Assembly: GCA_030747075.1 (NCBI GenBank)
Contig: JASLLL010000017.1
Span: 1 to 52,028 of the forward strand
Direction of reading: 5' to 3'
DNA length: 52,028 nt
Origin: Gemmatimonadota bacterium
GTDB taxonomy: Bacteria > ARS69
Within the stretch, counting starts at the first letter, position 1. Each line of letters opens with the position of its first letter. This document shows positions 43,791 to 52,028 of the stretch, in pieces. A model generated the notes under the pieces. That model was given only the letters and a program-made list of their open reading frames with translations, did not search any database and was not told the DNA's origin. A program made the translations under genes and the position numbers.

Positions 43791-46211
43791 TCAGCGCAGC
43801 TTCACGGCACGCGAAGAGAGCCGAATCCCCTCCGACTCCAGCACAAGCAGGTAGATTCCGTTCGCAACCTCTCGCCCCGACTCGTCGGTCCCGTCCCATG
43901 AAATCATGTGCTGCCCCGCGCCCCGCCTCTCCGCAAGAAGCCGTCGAACGCGGCGGCCCGACACATCGAACACATCGATCCGGACCTCGCGCGCATCGGG
44001 AAGCCCGAAACGAATCATCGTTCCCGAGCCGAAGGGGTTGGGATGTCCGGGCTCCAGCGTGACCGTCGTCCATCGGGGCGCATCGGCTGCGAATGTGGCC
44101 CCCCAGTGCAGTTCCACCAGAGTGTCTATCCCCGAGAGTCCATCCACCAGAACGCTGCCATCCACAAAACTCCACGATGCGGGCACTCCGTTGACACGCA
44201 CGGATGAGGGGGTGCCGGGGGATCCGCACGCGATCTTCAGAAAGCCGTCGGTCCCGGCGTCTCCCGTGAGCGCGAAGCGATCGGGAAGATCGCTCGCGTC
44301 GACCGCCGTCCACAGAAAGTCGCGCGCCTGCAGAATCGACAAGTCCCCCAGCACCGCCGCGGCGCGTTCGGCCGGAATGCCACCGGGCGGAACATCCAGC
44401 AAGAGGAACAGCGGGTTCGAGAACGCAATCGCCTCGGTGGAAGAATGCGATACTTCCACGCGCACGAACGACGGGACCGTCGTGTCCACGGACACGGTGT
44501 CGAGAATCGAACCGGCCAGTGTGGGTGCCGCAAGAAGGGTGTCGCACAGGACCACGGGGTCGAGGTACTCCGACGGAGGATCGCCGCGCACCTCAAGCTG
44601 GAGAAGACGAACCGACGCGCTGTCCGCAAACCCCGCCACATCCACGACCACCTCGTGCGAGGCGCGATCGGTCACGACGACACGCCCCATCGGAAAACCC
44701 TCCGGCGTCCACAGGTCGATCGTTCCGCCGAAGAGAAACGGATCGCCGAAGAACGCCCGTCCCGCCTTCATCGCCCGGATGAAGCCCGGTTCATCCGGCG
44801 CGTCCACATGGAACCAGGTGGCGAAGTTGTTCTCCCGTGACGGAAGAGCCTCCCACGGCCCCCATCCGTAGAAGATGGAGGGCCCGTGGGTATCGGTGAC
44901 GCCACATCCGGTGGTGAAGACCGCGTTGGCGCTGAGCGCATCCCACGCCTCGACATGCCCGGCGAGGTCGATCCCGCCGCGCCAGCGATAGCCCACCTCC
45001 AGAAGGTCCGCCCCGTAGATGCGGGACTGGAGGAGCCACCGCTTGGTATTCGCAATGCGGACGGCCTTCTGCGACGCCGTTTCCCCGTTGTCCCCGTAGA
45101 TGCCCACCCCGAAGGCGTGGTTCATGGAAACCGCGCCGCCTGCGGTGTGGACCTGATCCGTGACATAGGAAATCGAATCCTGCCAGACATGCCCGGTATA
45201 GTCCGGAAGAAATGCCGTGGGCGTGAACGCGTTCAGATGCGGCTGCCCGGAGAAGAGCGACACCTCGGTTCCCTGAAAGTGCGACACGCCGGGATACGAC
45301 ATTCGGTAGAGATCCAGCGCGGACCGCTGCATCCCGATCAGCGGCCAACCCCCTTGCGTGCTGTCCGGGTCGATGGCGTATCCATCCAGAAAGACCGTAG
45401 CACTCTGCCCGTCCTTCACTTCCAGTGCGAAACGAACCTCCACCAGACTGTTGTCCAGAGCGGCCAGCGTGTCCGCGCCACCGCTGGAGAACCGCGCCAT
45501 GGCGTCCGCCGCCGGATCGACCTGCACCGGGTTCCAGACGCCCGGCGAGAGCGGCAACTGGATCGTGTCCGGACCCTCGCCGTACATGGACCCCATGACA
45601 TAGCGCAGCACATGCTGCCCCAGAGGGTGAACGCTCAGCTTGACCTGCAGCACGACTCGGGAAAAGGCCGGGTCGAGGTCCTCCGGGAAAAGCGCGAAGG
45701 AGATCTTCGGGCGCATGCCCAGCGAGTAGGCATTCTGCTTTCGGGATCCCGTCTGAACCACCGGAACGGAGCGAAAGGTCACCGAGCCCCACGGGTCCTC
45801 TCCGGAGATTCGAAGAGACCGCGTACCCGAGTACGCCATCGTGTCCACGAGGGAAATCGAGTGCGGCAGCGAGGACGGGGCCCTTTCGAAGTAGCGATAC
45901 TGGCCGGGGTAGGCATCGTCCACTTCGGCATAGCGGCCATACACCGGGTCGTAGACCGCGGTCTCAAAGTCGAACGAGCGCGTGTGCTTCCTGTGCTCGA
46001 TCCGCCAGTCATGATCGGTCCACCAGATCGCATCCACGCCGACCGACTCCGCCATCGCCGTGTGCCACTCCATGCTGCCGTCGCCTTCGCTGAGGCTCCC
46101 GTGAACATGGAGCGCGATGGAATGGGTCTCTTCCCCGGCACCGGGAAAGACGGCGGGCGCGGAACCGGCGGACAGCGCGAAGAAGGCCATCGTGGACAGG
46201 ACCCGCCTCAT
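43791..46211 (-). CDS. Secreted PHP-domain protein with inserted beta domain and FlgD-like tail
   Basis: The 806-residue protein has a signal peptide (1-20). The PHP metal-site start IALHVHGSLSEGDG and the second motif AIWWTDHD are near residues 32-68. A long insertion of beta-rich, carbohydrate-module-like sequence (about 80-290) follows before the fold resumes with SMNHAFG and TGCGVTDTHG, the later His and Asp-x-His positions. PHP domains hydrolyse phosphoesters. The C-terminus is FlgD-like (VFDVSGRRVRRL, ISWDGTDE, NGIYLLVL, ending VKLR). The ATG overlaps the stop of the beta-helix gene (ATGA). Substrate unknown. Confidence 0.82.
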   Translation of the reverse strand: MRRVLSTMAFFALSAGSAPAVFPGAGEETHSIALHVHGSLSEGDGSMEWHTAMAESVGVDAIWWTDHDWRIEHRKHTRSFDFETAVYDPVYGRYAEVDDAYPGQYRYFERAPSSLPHSISLVDTMAYSGTRSLRISGEDPWGSVTFRSVPVVQTGSRKQNAYSLGMRPKISFALFPEDLDPAFSRVVLQVKLSVHPLGQHVLRYVMGSMYGEGPDTIQLPLSPGVWNPVQVDPAADAMARFSSGGADTLAALDNSLVEVRFALEVKDGQSATVFLDGYAIDPDSTQGGWPLIGMQRSALDLYRMSYPGVSHFQGTEVSLFSGQPHLNAFTPTAFLPDYTGHVWQDSISYVTDQVHTAGGAVSMNHAFGVGIYGDNGETASQKAVRIANTKRWLLQSRIYGADLLEVGYRWRGGIDLAGHVEAWDALSANAVFTTGCGVTDTHGPSIFYGWGPWEALPSRENNFATWFHVDAPDEPGFIRAMKAGRAFFGDPFLFGGTIDLWTPEGFPMGRVVVTDRASHEVVVDVAGFADSASVRLLQLEVRGDPPSEYLDPVVLCDTLLAAPTLAGSILDTVSVDTTVPSFVRVEVSHSSTEAIAFSNPLFLLLDVPPGGIPAERAAAVLGDLSILQARDFLWTAVDASDLPDRFALTGDAGTDGFLKIACGSPGTPSSVRVNGVPASWSFVDGSVLVDGLSGIDTLVELHWGATFAADAPRWTTVTLEPGHPNPFGSGTMIRFGLPDAREVRIDVFDVSGRRVRRLLAERRGAGQHMISWDGTDESGREVANGIYLLVLESEGIRLSSRAVKLR

Positions 46212-48595
46212 CGAACAACCGTCACTCTTCGCACGGAGGATGGCCCGCCGTCGAGCATGACCCGTGCAAAGTACACGCCCGCGGCCACGCGCTGTCCGGA
46301 CGCGTCCCGCCCGTCCCAGACGATCTGATGACGCCCCGCGGGGAGTGTCCCCGGAGTCCGTTCACAGATCCGGCGGCCGCGTACATCGTGGAACGACACC
46401 TCAAGCCGGGAAGCCTCCGCGATGCCCACGAGAAGCGTGGCACCGCCACGAGACGGGTTCGATGCAATGGCGAGCGAAAGCGCCGGCGCGTCCGCCGATT
46501 CCGGCGCGGACAGCGCGTCCAGCGGGGCACAGAGCGACTTTGTGTGCGTGGAGTCGGTGATGGGACAGGAGCGCACGGGACCCGTGATCGTCTGGAGGAT
46601 GATGGAGTAGTCGTTCGTCCCCCACCAGTTGAGCGTGGCGTCCAGCGAGTCCGCGCCAATGCTCTCGTTCACGAGATTCGAAAGCCCCCCCGGCCCGTTG
46701 CCGAAGATGTCGTTGGCGCGGGAGAGATCACCGCCGAGAGTCGCATGAGACCCGGAGCGCAGGCGAATGCCGGTGGAAACCCCGCCGGTGATCCGCGTTT
46801 CCGACAGAACCAGTCCGGTGGAGAGGCCGTCCACAAGAACGACATCCTCCGCAAGGCTCGCGCCGTCCAGCGTCACATGGGAAACCACGGTCGGCTCCAC
46901 CAGAGCGGTCGCATGAAGGAGCGCCGGAGCGGCACTCCCCGCGGCAACGCGCGTGAGGTTCGTCCCCGCGCCGAGAAGGTGAATGCCGTCGGTCAGGGTG
47001 ATCGGTCCGGAATGGTCCCCGGCGCACAATCCCACGACATCTCCCGGAAGCGCGGCGGCCAATGCGGCGGCCAGCGTGGGATGATCGTCCGGCACCAGAA
47101 GCGTCGCGTTCCCCGGGCACCCGCACCCCGCCACGCGTGCGCCGATGAGCGTCCCGCACGGACTGTTCTCCGGCAGGCACGGGGATCCCGGCAGCGTCAG
47201 CGTGAAGACCCCTCCCGGGCCGTCGCAGAAGCCCGGGTCGGCGGAGAAGTTCCCCTCCGCGTCCAGTCGCGACGCCAGCGCTCCGGTCCAGTCGCCACCG
47301 GCATTTCCGAAGAAGTCCGAGCAGGACACGGCAAGCTGGCACGCGGGATCCACCGACACCGCCTCTCCGGCGGAGCCCGCCGCGACAATCGTCGCGTGGA
47401 TCTCCGGTGCGGAACCGGCCTCTCCGCGCACGCCTCCGCCGAGGCCTCCCGCCGCGTTCGCGTACAGCGTGCATCCGGCCACGACCGGGGCGGAGCCGTC
47501 GCCGCAGTGAAGTGCGCCACCGTCGCCGGGGGTCGAGTTGGCCAGAAGAAGACAATCGCGGAACTCCGGCGAGGAGTGGATCGCCGAGATCGCACCGCCG
47601 CGGACTCCAGCCGTATTCCCGGCCACGGTGCATTCCGTGATCGTTCCCGTCGCGTTCCAGAAATCGAACGCGCCGCCGCTGAACGGGGTCGCTTCGTTCG
47701 CGCTGATCTCGCAGCGGGCGACCTCCACCACCGATCGCTTCGCCACGAAGAACGCGCCCCCATTGGCCGCCGTGTTGGAGTCGACGCGGCAGTTCTCAAA
47801 CCGCGGGTAGGAGTACTCCACATAGACTGCCCCGCCGCTGCCCGCGCTGTTGCCGACGAAGTCGCACGCCTCTACGAAGCTCCGGTCCTTGCGGTAAAGA
47901 TAGAGCGCACCCGCTCCTGCGCCGGTCGCATTCGTGGAGAACTGACAGTCGGTCAGAGTGGTCCGTGTGGAATCCAGAAAGACGGCGCCGCCATCTCCCG
48001 GGAGTTCCGTGGCAAAGGCGGTGTTGCCGGAGAAGGAGCAGCCGGAGATCACGGGCGCGCCGCCGCGCGCAAAGACCGCGCCGCCCGCCGCCCAGTCGGA
48101 TGCGTACGCGGCGTTGCCCGTGAAGACGCACGCCGTGAGCGCCACCGAGGAACCGTCGCACCCGATGGCCCCCCCGTACTTGGCGTCGTGGTCGCGAAAC
48201 ACACAGTCCGTTGCCGAAACATCCGCGTCCGTGCAGCGGAGTCCTCCGCCCAGCCCGTCGGGGTATCCTCCCGCGGCCACCCCCCCCGCAATCGTCAACC
48301 CCACGAGCGCCGCGCCCTGCACCTGGTGGGCGTCAAACACGCGCCCCGCGCCTCCGGCATCGATCGTGACGCAGGCGGGGTCGCCGTCTGCGCTTCGGAT
48401 GGTCACGCCTTCCTTCAGCGAGATTCCCCACTCGGCATAGACTCCGCACGCCAGCTCCACCGCGTCCCCGGCGGAAGCCGAGTCCACCGCAGCGGCAATG
48501 TCGGGCGCATCGGCCGGAACCATCCATGTTCGAGCCGACACGGAAGTGCCGGCCAGAGAGAGGACCGCTCCGGCCAGAAGGAGAATCCGCGACAA
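46208..48595 (-). CDS. Secreted right-handed beta-helix protein with FlgD-like tail
   Basis: This roughly 795-residue protein has a signal peptide (SRILLLAGAVLSLAG, ending SVSA). About 400 residues of short repeats follow, such as GGAVFARGGAPVISGCSFSGN and GGAIS..SPEFRDCLLLAN types, the pattern of polymorphic outer-membrane/Chlamydia-like beta-helices. A second, shorter helix region starts near CPGNATLLVPDDHPT. The end is FlgD-like (FHDVRGRRICER, IVWDGRDA, AGVYFARV, ending VTVVR). The proposed TTG at 48595 has GGAAAGG six bases upstream. An in-frame ATG at 48658 lacks a ribosome site and would add a Pro-rich leader. Role: surface structure or glycan binding (inference). Confidence 0.82.
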   Translation of the reverse strand: MSRILLLAGAVLSLAGTSVSARTWMVPADAPDIAAAVDSASAGDAVELACGVYAEWGISLKEGVTIRSADGDPACVTIDAGGAGRVFDAHQVQGAALVGLTIAGGVAAGGYPDGLGGGLRCTDADVSATDCVFRDHDAKYGGAIGCDGSSVALTACVFTGNAAYASDWAAGGAVFARGGAPVISGCSFSGNTAFATELPGDGGAVFLDSTRTTLTDCQFSTNATGAGAGALYLYRKDRSFVEACDFVGNSAGSGGAVYVEYSYPRFENCRVDSNTAANGGAFFVAKRSVVEVARCEISANEATPFSGGAFDFWNATGTITECTVAGNTAGVRGGAISAIHSSPEFRDCLLLANSTPGDGGALHCGDGSAPVVAGCTLYANAAGGLGGGVRGEAGSAPEIHATIVAAGSAGEAVSVDPACQLAVSCSDFFGNAGGDWTGALASRLDAEGNFSADPGFCDGPGGVFTLTLPGSPCLPENSPCGTLIGARVAGCGCPGNATLLVPDDHPTLAAALAAALPGDVVGLCAGDHSGPITLTDGIHLLGAGTNLTRVAAGSAAPALLHATALVEPTVVSHVTLDGASLAEDVVLVDGLSTGLVLSETRITGGVSTGIRLRSGSHATLGGDLSRANDIFGNGPGGLSNLVNESIGADSLDATLNWWGTNDYSIILQTITGPVRSCPITDSTHTKSLCAPLDALSAPESADAPALSLAIASNPSRGGATLLVGIAEASRLEVSFHDVRGRRICERTPGTLPAGRHQIVWDGRDASGQRVAAGVYFARVMLDGGPSSVRRVTVVR

Positions 48596-48739
48596 GACGA
48601 CCCTTTCCGCCGGTCCGCGCACGGGTCTCACCGGGGGAGGCGGGACCTGAGGGGGCATCCGGCTCGGGGGGGAACTCCGAGAATGATAGCTGTGTGTGGA
48701 TAGATTCTACTGTATGTGGGGGATCCTGCTCAACTACGG

Positions 48740-48766
48740 CGGGCCTGACGGGGGACGCCAGGCCCG
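48740..48766 (-). terminator. Hairpin after the Asp-box propeller gene
   Basis: CGGGCCTG (48740-48747) pairs perfectly with CAGGCCCG (48759-48766) around an 11-base loop, 13 bases past the stop on the minus strand. No T-run follows. The rest of the gap up to 48659 shows nothing else. Confidence 0.6.
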
Positions 48767-48779
48767 GATTTCCTTGGAT

Positions 48780-51700
48780 TCACCGCATCAGGACCACTTT
48801 TCCGACTGCTGCCCCGATTTCGCGGCCCTCCGCGACCACTGCCACGCGCAAGAAATAGACTCCTGCCGCTACGCCCACCCCGTCCTGATCCCGGGCATCC
48901 CACACGGCCTGCCCCTCGCCCGGCGCGACGGGCTCACGGGAGATCCTGCGCACCCGTCTTCCGCTGACATCGTGGATGTCCACGGTGACCCGCTCCGCAC
49001 GCCTCGCAAGATGCCAGCGAATGCCCACCGTTCCCCGGACCGGGTTCTCCTGCGACAGAAGCTGAAGAACCGGCCCAGCCGGAACTGCGCCCGTCTCCGG
49101 TGCGCCGGTCATTTCGGAAATGTCGATCTGCCACCACTCTTCCCCGTTCGTTCCATACACAAGCTTCGACGAGTCGTGCGTGTCGAATCCGATCGCCTGA
49201 CAGTTCGCCAGCGGCGGCGTTCCGTTTCCGGCCATGGCCGTCCACACGCCGGTTCCGATCCGGTGCATCCAGACGCCGTTCTTCGGGTGGTAACGGGCCG
49301 CGGCCATTCCGGCGAACACGACATCCGGATCGTCGGGATGAACCGCCAGTTCGGCAAGGTTCGTCATGCGTCGTTCCAGCTCCAGCCCGGTCCAGTTTCG
49401 ATAGTAGACCTCATCGAACCCGAAGGACCCGCTCGTCCCGTCTTCATTGGCGTGCATGGTCCAGTCCGCCGGGACCGGTGCCGCCCCGGGGCCGACAAAC
49501 GGACCGCCGCCCGCGCGGAGCAATGTGCCGATGCCGGTGGAATGCCCGCGCGTTCCGACATACAGAGCGGACCCGTCCGGAGTTGCCGCGATGCTCCGTA
49601 CATCGCGGGCGGAATCTTCCAGCCACCCCGCGCTGCTCTCCGAACCGACGAGCCAACCCGCCCAGCTGGTGTCCTCGGTCGAGTCGAGACAGAACAGTCC
49701 ACCGCGGACCGCGGCCGACACGCCACTCGGCAGCGCCGAGTTCGAGTGGTCGGCGCTCCAGTGGATCGCGCCGAGCAGGACCTTCGTGGTTCCCGGAAGG
49801 AGGAAGAGCTGCTTGCCGTGGCGGCGAAGCGCGGGAGCCCATGCCGAGGTTGAATCCGTCGCCAGCCCGTCATTCACCTCCGTCCAGTACCAGGAGGAGA
49901 TGACTTCGTCCCAGTCGCCGCGCATGACCCCCATGTCACTCCAGACGAGCCGACCCGGATTGTACGGATGGTCCTCGAATCTCCAGTAGGCGGCGAAGAT
50001 CGTGCTGTCCGGCGTGACCACGAAGTCGCGGATCATGGAGTTCGTGATGTCCCAGGACGGGTTGTTCGTCGCGTTCTTCCAGAGAGAATCCGCGGGATCG
50101 AGAACCATGATCTTCGACCCGTTGTACGGACTCGAACCGATCTCACCGAAGGTCGTGAAGAGACCTCCCTGCCCCGGCCCGTGAAAGTCGGGCACGACAC
50201 GGACCCTGCCCGCCTCGCGCGTCCAGCTGTTGTTGTCCTCGGGCGTGGCGTGGGAAGACACCGGGGGATTCTGAACATTCCACGCGGACTCGGTGGCATC
50301 GGTGGCGATCACACATCCCTCGTCCGCATTGGTCTGCACCATGCGCCCGTCGGACAGAAACGCGACGGAGTGCGCGGTCATGAGGTTTGCCCCCCGGGAC
50401 ACCCAGCCGCCGTCGGGAACGGAGTCGCAGTACACCTGATCCCAGGAGTCCCCGCCGTCGGTGGTGGCGTGGATCTTGCCGGAGGTGATCATCCTGCGGT
50501 CGGAGTCCACGGGAGAGACCGCCGCCTGACACAGCATCACGATGGCCGAGGAGTTGTTCCATCCGATGGGAAGCGTCTGCGCGAAGCCGGACAGATCCAG
50601 GTAGTGGTATGTGAAGCTCGACCAGGTTCCCCGCAGATGGATGCAGTGCTCCCACTGCACCTCCCCTCCGGGGACCACGGGATACACCCGGGTGCGGTAG
50701 AGACCGCCCATCATGGTCATCCGCCGCTCCCCCACCAGGATCTCGTCGAAATCCCACGCGCCGGTCCCCTCTTTGACGGTGAGTGTGGTGAAGTGGCACC
50801 CGGGACCACCGCTGCCGGTGGCCGCGGTGAGCCAGGTCCATGTGCTGTCCGCGGAATGCGGCGCGACGGGATCGGTCTCACTGCCGATCCACTCCCACTC
50901 GGGCGAGGGCAGTTTCACATCCGCGCGGAACAGCCCGCATCCCGCGCCGGTGGTGTCGGTCTGCCCGAAGAGCGCGTAGAGGAACCCGCGGGAAGTGATC
51001 GCCACGCCCCACGCGTCCGGATGAAGCGGGTGCGTGGGCGGCGCGGGCAGAGTCTCGCTGACGCGAGCCCACGCGGAGTCCGATTCCGACTTCAGGTAGA
51101 TCCCGGTCTGGGTCGCCGCCGCCGCATACCGGACGCCGTTGACCATCGCTGCGGAGAGCTGCCGGGTGATCCCGAACCCTTCGGTCGACTCGTCCCACTC
51201 CCAGCCGAGGCCGGAGGACAGGTTGAATGTGCAGATTGAGTACTGCGCCGCCGGACCGGACTCGTGCTGTACAAAGTCCGGAGCCACCGGGTAGTAAGTG
51301 TGGCCGATGCTCGTGTCCCAGCGGCCGTAGCCCGCGCCTGCAAACAGCACGGTGTCTCCCGGAGCCCGCGCCAGTGACGAGAAGGGGATCATCGCCCCGC
51401 GCGATCCGCCCGCTCCCCCTTCGAACGAAAACGATACCGGCGGCGTCGTCAGCACCCACGCCGGAGCCCCCACGGGACGCAGGTACAGGCCCGCGTAGGT
51501 GGCGGCATACACGCCGTCGCGGCCGGTCCCCGCCACATCCAGAATCTCCTCGACATAGAACGACTTGGTCTCGTTCGAACTCGCGATCCCCTCCGCCCAC
51601 AGGTGCCAGCTCGACCCGTGATCGGTGGTGCGGAAAACACCGCACATGTCACCGCCCGTGTAGAGCACATCCGGATCGGACGCGCTGTACGCCAGCGCAT

Positions 51701-51827
51701 GAAGCTGGCCGGACTTTCCAATGGAGATCGGCGTGACGGCGGCGAACGCCGCGGGCGAAAACGCCAGCGACAGGAGAAGTGCGTGGAGGGGGGGAGAGTG
51801 AAGGAGACTGGACAGGCGCAGACGCAT
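48780..51827 (-). CDS. Secreted Asp-box (BNR/sialidase-like) propeller protein with FlgD-like tail
   Basis: This 1015-residue protein has a signal peptide (1-29, ending AAFA). Asp-box loops TTDHGSSWHLW and TTDGGDSWDQVY, with PDVLYTGGDMCGVFR and DVVFAGMAA around blades, show a large beta-propeller like xyloglucanase, VPS10 or sialidase relatives. I see no clear sialidase Arg triad, so enzyme activity is open. The end is FlgD-like (IHDVSGRRVRRI, AVWDARDQ, AGVYFLRV, ending VVLMR). The ATG at 51827 follows GGGAGG by eight bases; the upstream open frame carries no signal. It is followed by the beta-helix and PHP genes in the same direction. Confidence 0.88.
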   Translation of the reverse strand: MRLRLSSLLHSPPLHALLLSLAFSPAAFAAVTPISIGKSGQLHALAYSASDPDVLYTGGDMCGVFRTTDHGSSWHLWAEGIASSNETKSFYVEEILDVAGTGRDGVYAATYAGLYLRPVGAPAWVLTTPPVSFSFEGGAGGSRGAMIPFSSLARAPGDTVLFAGAGYGRWDTSIGHTYYPVAPDFVQHESGPAAQYSICTFNLSSGLGWEWDESTEGFGITRQLSAAMVNGVRYAAAATQTGIYLKSESDSAWARVSETLPAPPTHPLHPDAWGVAITSRGFLYALFGQTDTTGAGCGLFRADVKLPSPEWEWIGSETDPVAPHSADSTWTWLTAATGSGGPGCHFTTLTVKEGTGAWDFDEILVGERRMTMMGGLYRTRVYPVVPGGEVQWEHCIHLRGTWSSFTYHYLDLSGFAQTLPIGWNNSSAIVMLCQAAVSPVDSDRRMITSGKIHATTDGGDSWDQVYCDSVPDGGWVSRGANLMTAHSVAFLSDGRMVQTNADEGCVIATDATESAWNVQNPPVSSHATPEDNNSWTREAGRVRVVPDFHGPGQGGLFTTFGEIGSSPYNGSKIMVLDPADSLWKNATNNPSWDITNSMIRDFVVTPDSTIFAAYWRFEDHPYNPGRLVWSDMGVMRGDWDEVISSWYWTEVNDGLATDSTSAWAPALRRHGKQLFLLPGTTKVLLGAIHWSADHSNSALPSGVSAAVRGGLFCLDSTEDTSWAGWLVGSESSAGWLEDSARDVRSIAATPDGSALYVGTRGHSTGIGTLLRAGGGPFVGPGAAPVPADWTMHANEDGTSGSFGFDEVYYRNWTGLELERRMTNLAELAVHPDDPDVVFAGMAAARYHPKNGVWMHRIGTGVWTAMAGNGTPPLANCQAIGFDTHDSSKLVYGTNGEEWWQIDISEMTGAPETGAVPAGPVLQLLSQENPVRGTVGIRWHLARRAERVTVDIHDVSGRRVRRISREPVAPGEGQAVWDARDQDGVGVAAGVYFLRVAVVAEGREIGAAVGKVVLMR

Positions 51828-52028
51828 GGTGGATCCTCCCGGTTCGTCGGCCGGAAGGGGACGGCTCATTCGGACCGTCTTCCTCCGGCCGCGACACCAT
51901 TGTAAACCATGACCGGTCGGTAAGCATAGTCGGTCTTCCCCTTCGTGAGAGGCTCTTCGCGCCTCCAACAGGCGGTCTTCGTGCCCTTTCGCTACCGCGC
52001 GTCACTTCCGGCGGTCGTCGCCGTCATG
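51828..52028. other. Upstream region of the propeller gene, window edge
   Basis: This gap should carry the promoter of the propeller gene, but I see no pair of hexamers I would defend. An ATG forms the last three bases on the plus strand and cannot be judged. Confidence 0.3.

Noticed and set aside
52026-52028. ATG at the window edge on the plus strand
   Set aside because: No coding sequence follows inside the window, so it cannot be evaluated.

Overview
The window is gene-dense, high-GC bacterial chromosome. I see no rRNA, tRNA, CRISPR array, insertion sequence, phage gene or recognisable DNA-binding transcription regulator. The most telling lineage signal is a shared C-terminal domain on five secreted proteins. 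It runs from a D-(V/I)-x-G-R stretch through a W-D-G/A segment and a G-(V/I)-Y-(F/L) strand to a basic last residue. This is the FlgD-Ig / Por-type tail of the FCB superphylum. With the high GC it suggests an uncultivated FCB-type lineage such as Eisenbacteria or Krumholzibacteriota (inference; no marker gene settles it).

Layout. 1-1567: a secreted M1 aminopeptidase cut by the window edge. 1677-6390 (minus): a metal/SPFH operon with a Cu/Zn-type permease fused to an HflK domain, then HflC, a second HflK-like protein and a ZIP transporter. 6590-9714: a membrane/TPR protein, superoxide dismutase behind a good promoter, and YqgE. 9799-15089: split lysine-ketoglutarate reductase and saccharopine dehydrogenase, two tandem Mrp Fe-S carrier ATPases with complementary accessory domains, and YggX. 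15150-21148: a DUF4920 lipoprotein, PEP carboxykinase, glycogen phosphorylase and a propeller lipoprotein. 21149-22858: a structured leader and a Rho factor whose RNA-binding N-terminus is replaced by an Arg/Gly/Ser/Asn-rich region. 22865-23413: a decayed glycosyltransferase. 23414-25354: a secreted endonuclease-like protein. 25446-30793 (minus): a leucine/isovalerate operon with a split biotin-dependent carboxylase. 30858-32938: RsgA and a secreted WDGD-repeat protein. 32939-35029: queCEDF for preQ1 synthesis. 35114-37874: YjbQ, a dicarboxylate/amino-acid symporter and a flippase-like membrane protein. 37885-43732 (minus): a six-gene overlapping operon with an FAD/NapH/ferredoxin fusion, arsenate reductase, NUDIX hydrolase and ModABC. 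43791-51827 (minus): three large secreted proteins (PHP domain, beta-helix, Asp-box propeller), all with the FlgD-like tail.

Together the genes suggest an amino-acid-degrading heterotroph (leucine, lysine, secreted peptidase, symporter) that stores glycogen, makes PEP by gluconeogenesis, and invests in Fe-S, metal and redox homeostasis. Genes are packed in translationally coupled strings with ATGA, GTGA or TGATG junctions. Several gene ends carry strong hairpins without a U-tract, which may be related to the divergent Rho. The best candidates for undescribed biology are the permease-HflK/HflC/HflK/ZIP operon, the Rho variant with its structured leader, the FAD-NapH operon and the WDGD-repeat protein.
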